From Limnochordia bacterium (GTDB taxonomy: Bacteria > Bacillota > Limnochordia > Darwinibacteriales > DTU012): a stretch of DNA of 13,743 nt. The stretch covers positions 1 through 13,743 of the forward strand of contig SKHL01000209.1 of assembly GCA_007116995.1 (NCBI GenBank), written 5' to 3'. Of this stretch, positions 13,570 through 13,743 are shown piece by piece. Within the stretch, counting starts at the first letter, position 1. Each line of letters opens with the position of its first letter. A program made the position numbers and the translations under genes. Below the pieces are notes generated by a model, which made no database searches, was not told where the DNA came from, and worked only from the letters and a program-made list of their open reading frames with translations.

Positions 13570-13607
13570 TAAGAGGGATATTTATGAAGTCGTAAATATC
13601 CCTCTTA
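13570..13607. repeat. 15-bp perfect inverted repeat downstream of the integrase
   Basis: TAAGAGGGATATTTA (13570-13584) and TAAATATCCCTCTTA (13593-13607) pair perfectly around the 8-base spacer TGAAGTCG. Because there is no T tract on either side it is not a standard intrinsic terminator, though it could still stabilise the integrase mRNA 3' end. Two inverted arms with a 6-8 bp centre are also the geometry of a tyrosine-recombinase core site, so it may be an attachment or resolution site. It is 65 bases past the integrase stop codon. Confidence 0.5.
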
Positions 13608-13689
13608 GAAAGGGATAATAAGAAGTGATGGCGTAAATTAGAACGTTATCCGAAATGAAAATTTTAGTTTTCCGAAAGGTTGGACTTAA

Positions 13690-13743
13690 GTGATGCTATA
13701 TACAGTAGATATAACGATTAATCCCGTGGAGAAAGAGATTTAT
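13690..13743 (+). CDS. Possible start of an unknown gene, cut by the window end
   Basis: GTG (13690) and ATG (13693) are in frame and open to the last base, giving MLYTVDITINPVEKEIY after the ATG. AAAGG (13675-13679) is 10 nt before the GTG, a usable spacing. The sequence is too short to assign a family, and 17-18 open codons can arise by chance. Its position suggests it belongs to the same accessory region as the integrase. Confidence 0.3.
   Translation, partial: MMLYTVDITINPVEKEIY

Noticed and set aside
1..13743. CRISPR array, tRNA or rRNA genes
   Set aside because: No regularly spaced repeats were seen and no cloverleaf with TTCRA-type T-loop signals or rRNA-like segments was found on either strand.

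Overview
The window looks like chromosomal DNA of a low-to-moderate GC Gram-positive bacterium of the Firmicutes (Bacillota). The reasons are an S-box (SAM-I) riboswitch with a classic antiterminator/terminator switch, strong AGGAGG-type ribosome binding sites, use of GTG and TTG starts, a Firmicutes-style HelD, and an ISL3-type transposase remnant. I cannot name a genus from sequence alone.

Left part (1-2561): a sigmaA-like promoter drives a SAM-I riboswitch, followed by metY (O-acetylhomoserine sulfhydrylase) and metA (homoserine O-acetyltransferase). MetA has Glu111, the residue associated with acetyl-CoA use, so it makes the substrate of MetY. The two genes form a direct-sulfhydrylation route to homocysteine that is shut off by SAM.

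Middle intergenic region (2562-3472, 911 bases): this holds a candidate free-standing structured RNA of about 285 nt (2625-2912). It has an extended -10 promoter, six helical elements, a possible 7-bp pseudoknot and its own intrinsic terminator. I do not recognise its class. Further right is a good promoter (3157-3185) with a roughly 280-nt leader that contains a 20-bp inverted repeat and a possible 12-codon ORF.

Central operon (3473-11211): four co-directional genes spaced 30, 36 and 62 nt apart. They encode a HelD-type RNA polymerase remodelling ATPase, an ABC exporter half, a DUF1854-type soluble protein with a charged disordered N-terminus, and a second ABC exporter half. Both exporter halves carry the same unusual N-terminal extension, a PH-like beta-rich domain followed by a four-cysteine zinc ribbon. 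They probably form a heterodimer and the DUF1854 protein is probably a partner. The transported substrate is unknown. This module and the structured RNA are the two most interesting items.

Right part (11212-13743): this is a mobile, degraded zone. It contains an internally deleted ISL3-family element (about 11250-11795) with recognisable terminal inverted repeats, a frameshifted transposase and a lost catalytic Asp. It then has a terminator-like hairpin and an apparently intact 467-aa tyrosine recombinase with an extra N-terminal domain. A 15-bp perfect inverted repeat follows, and a possible new ORF runs off the end of the window.
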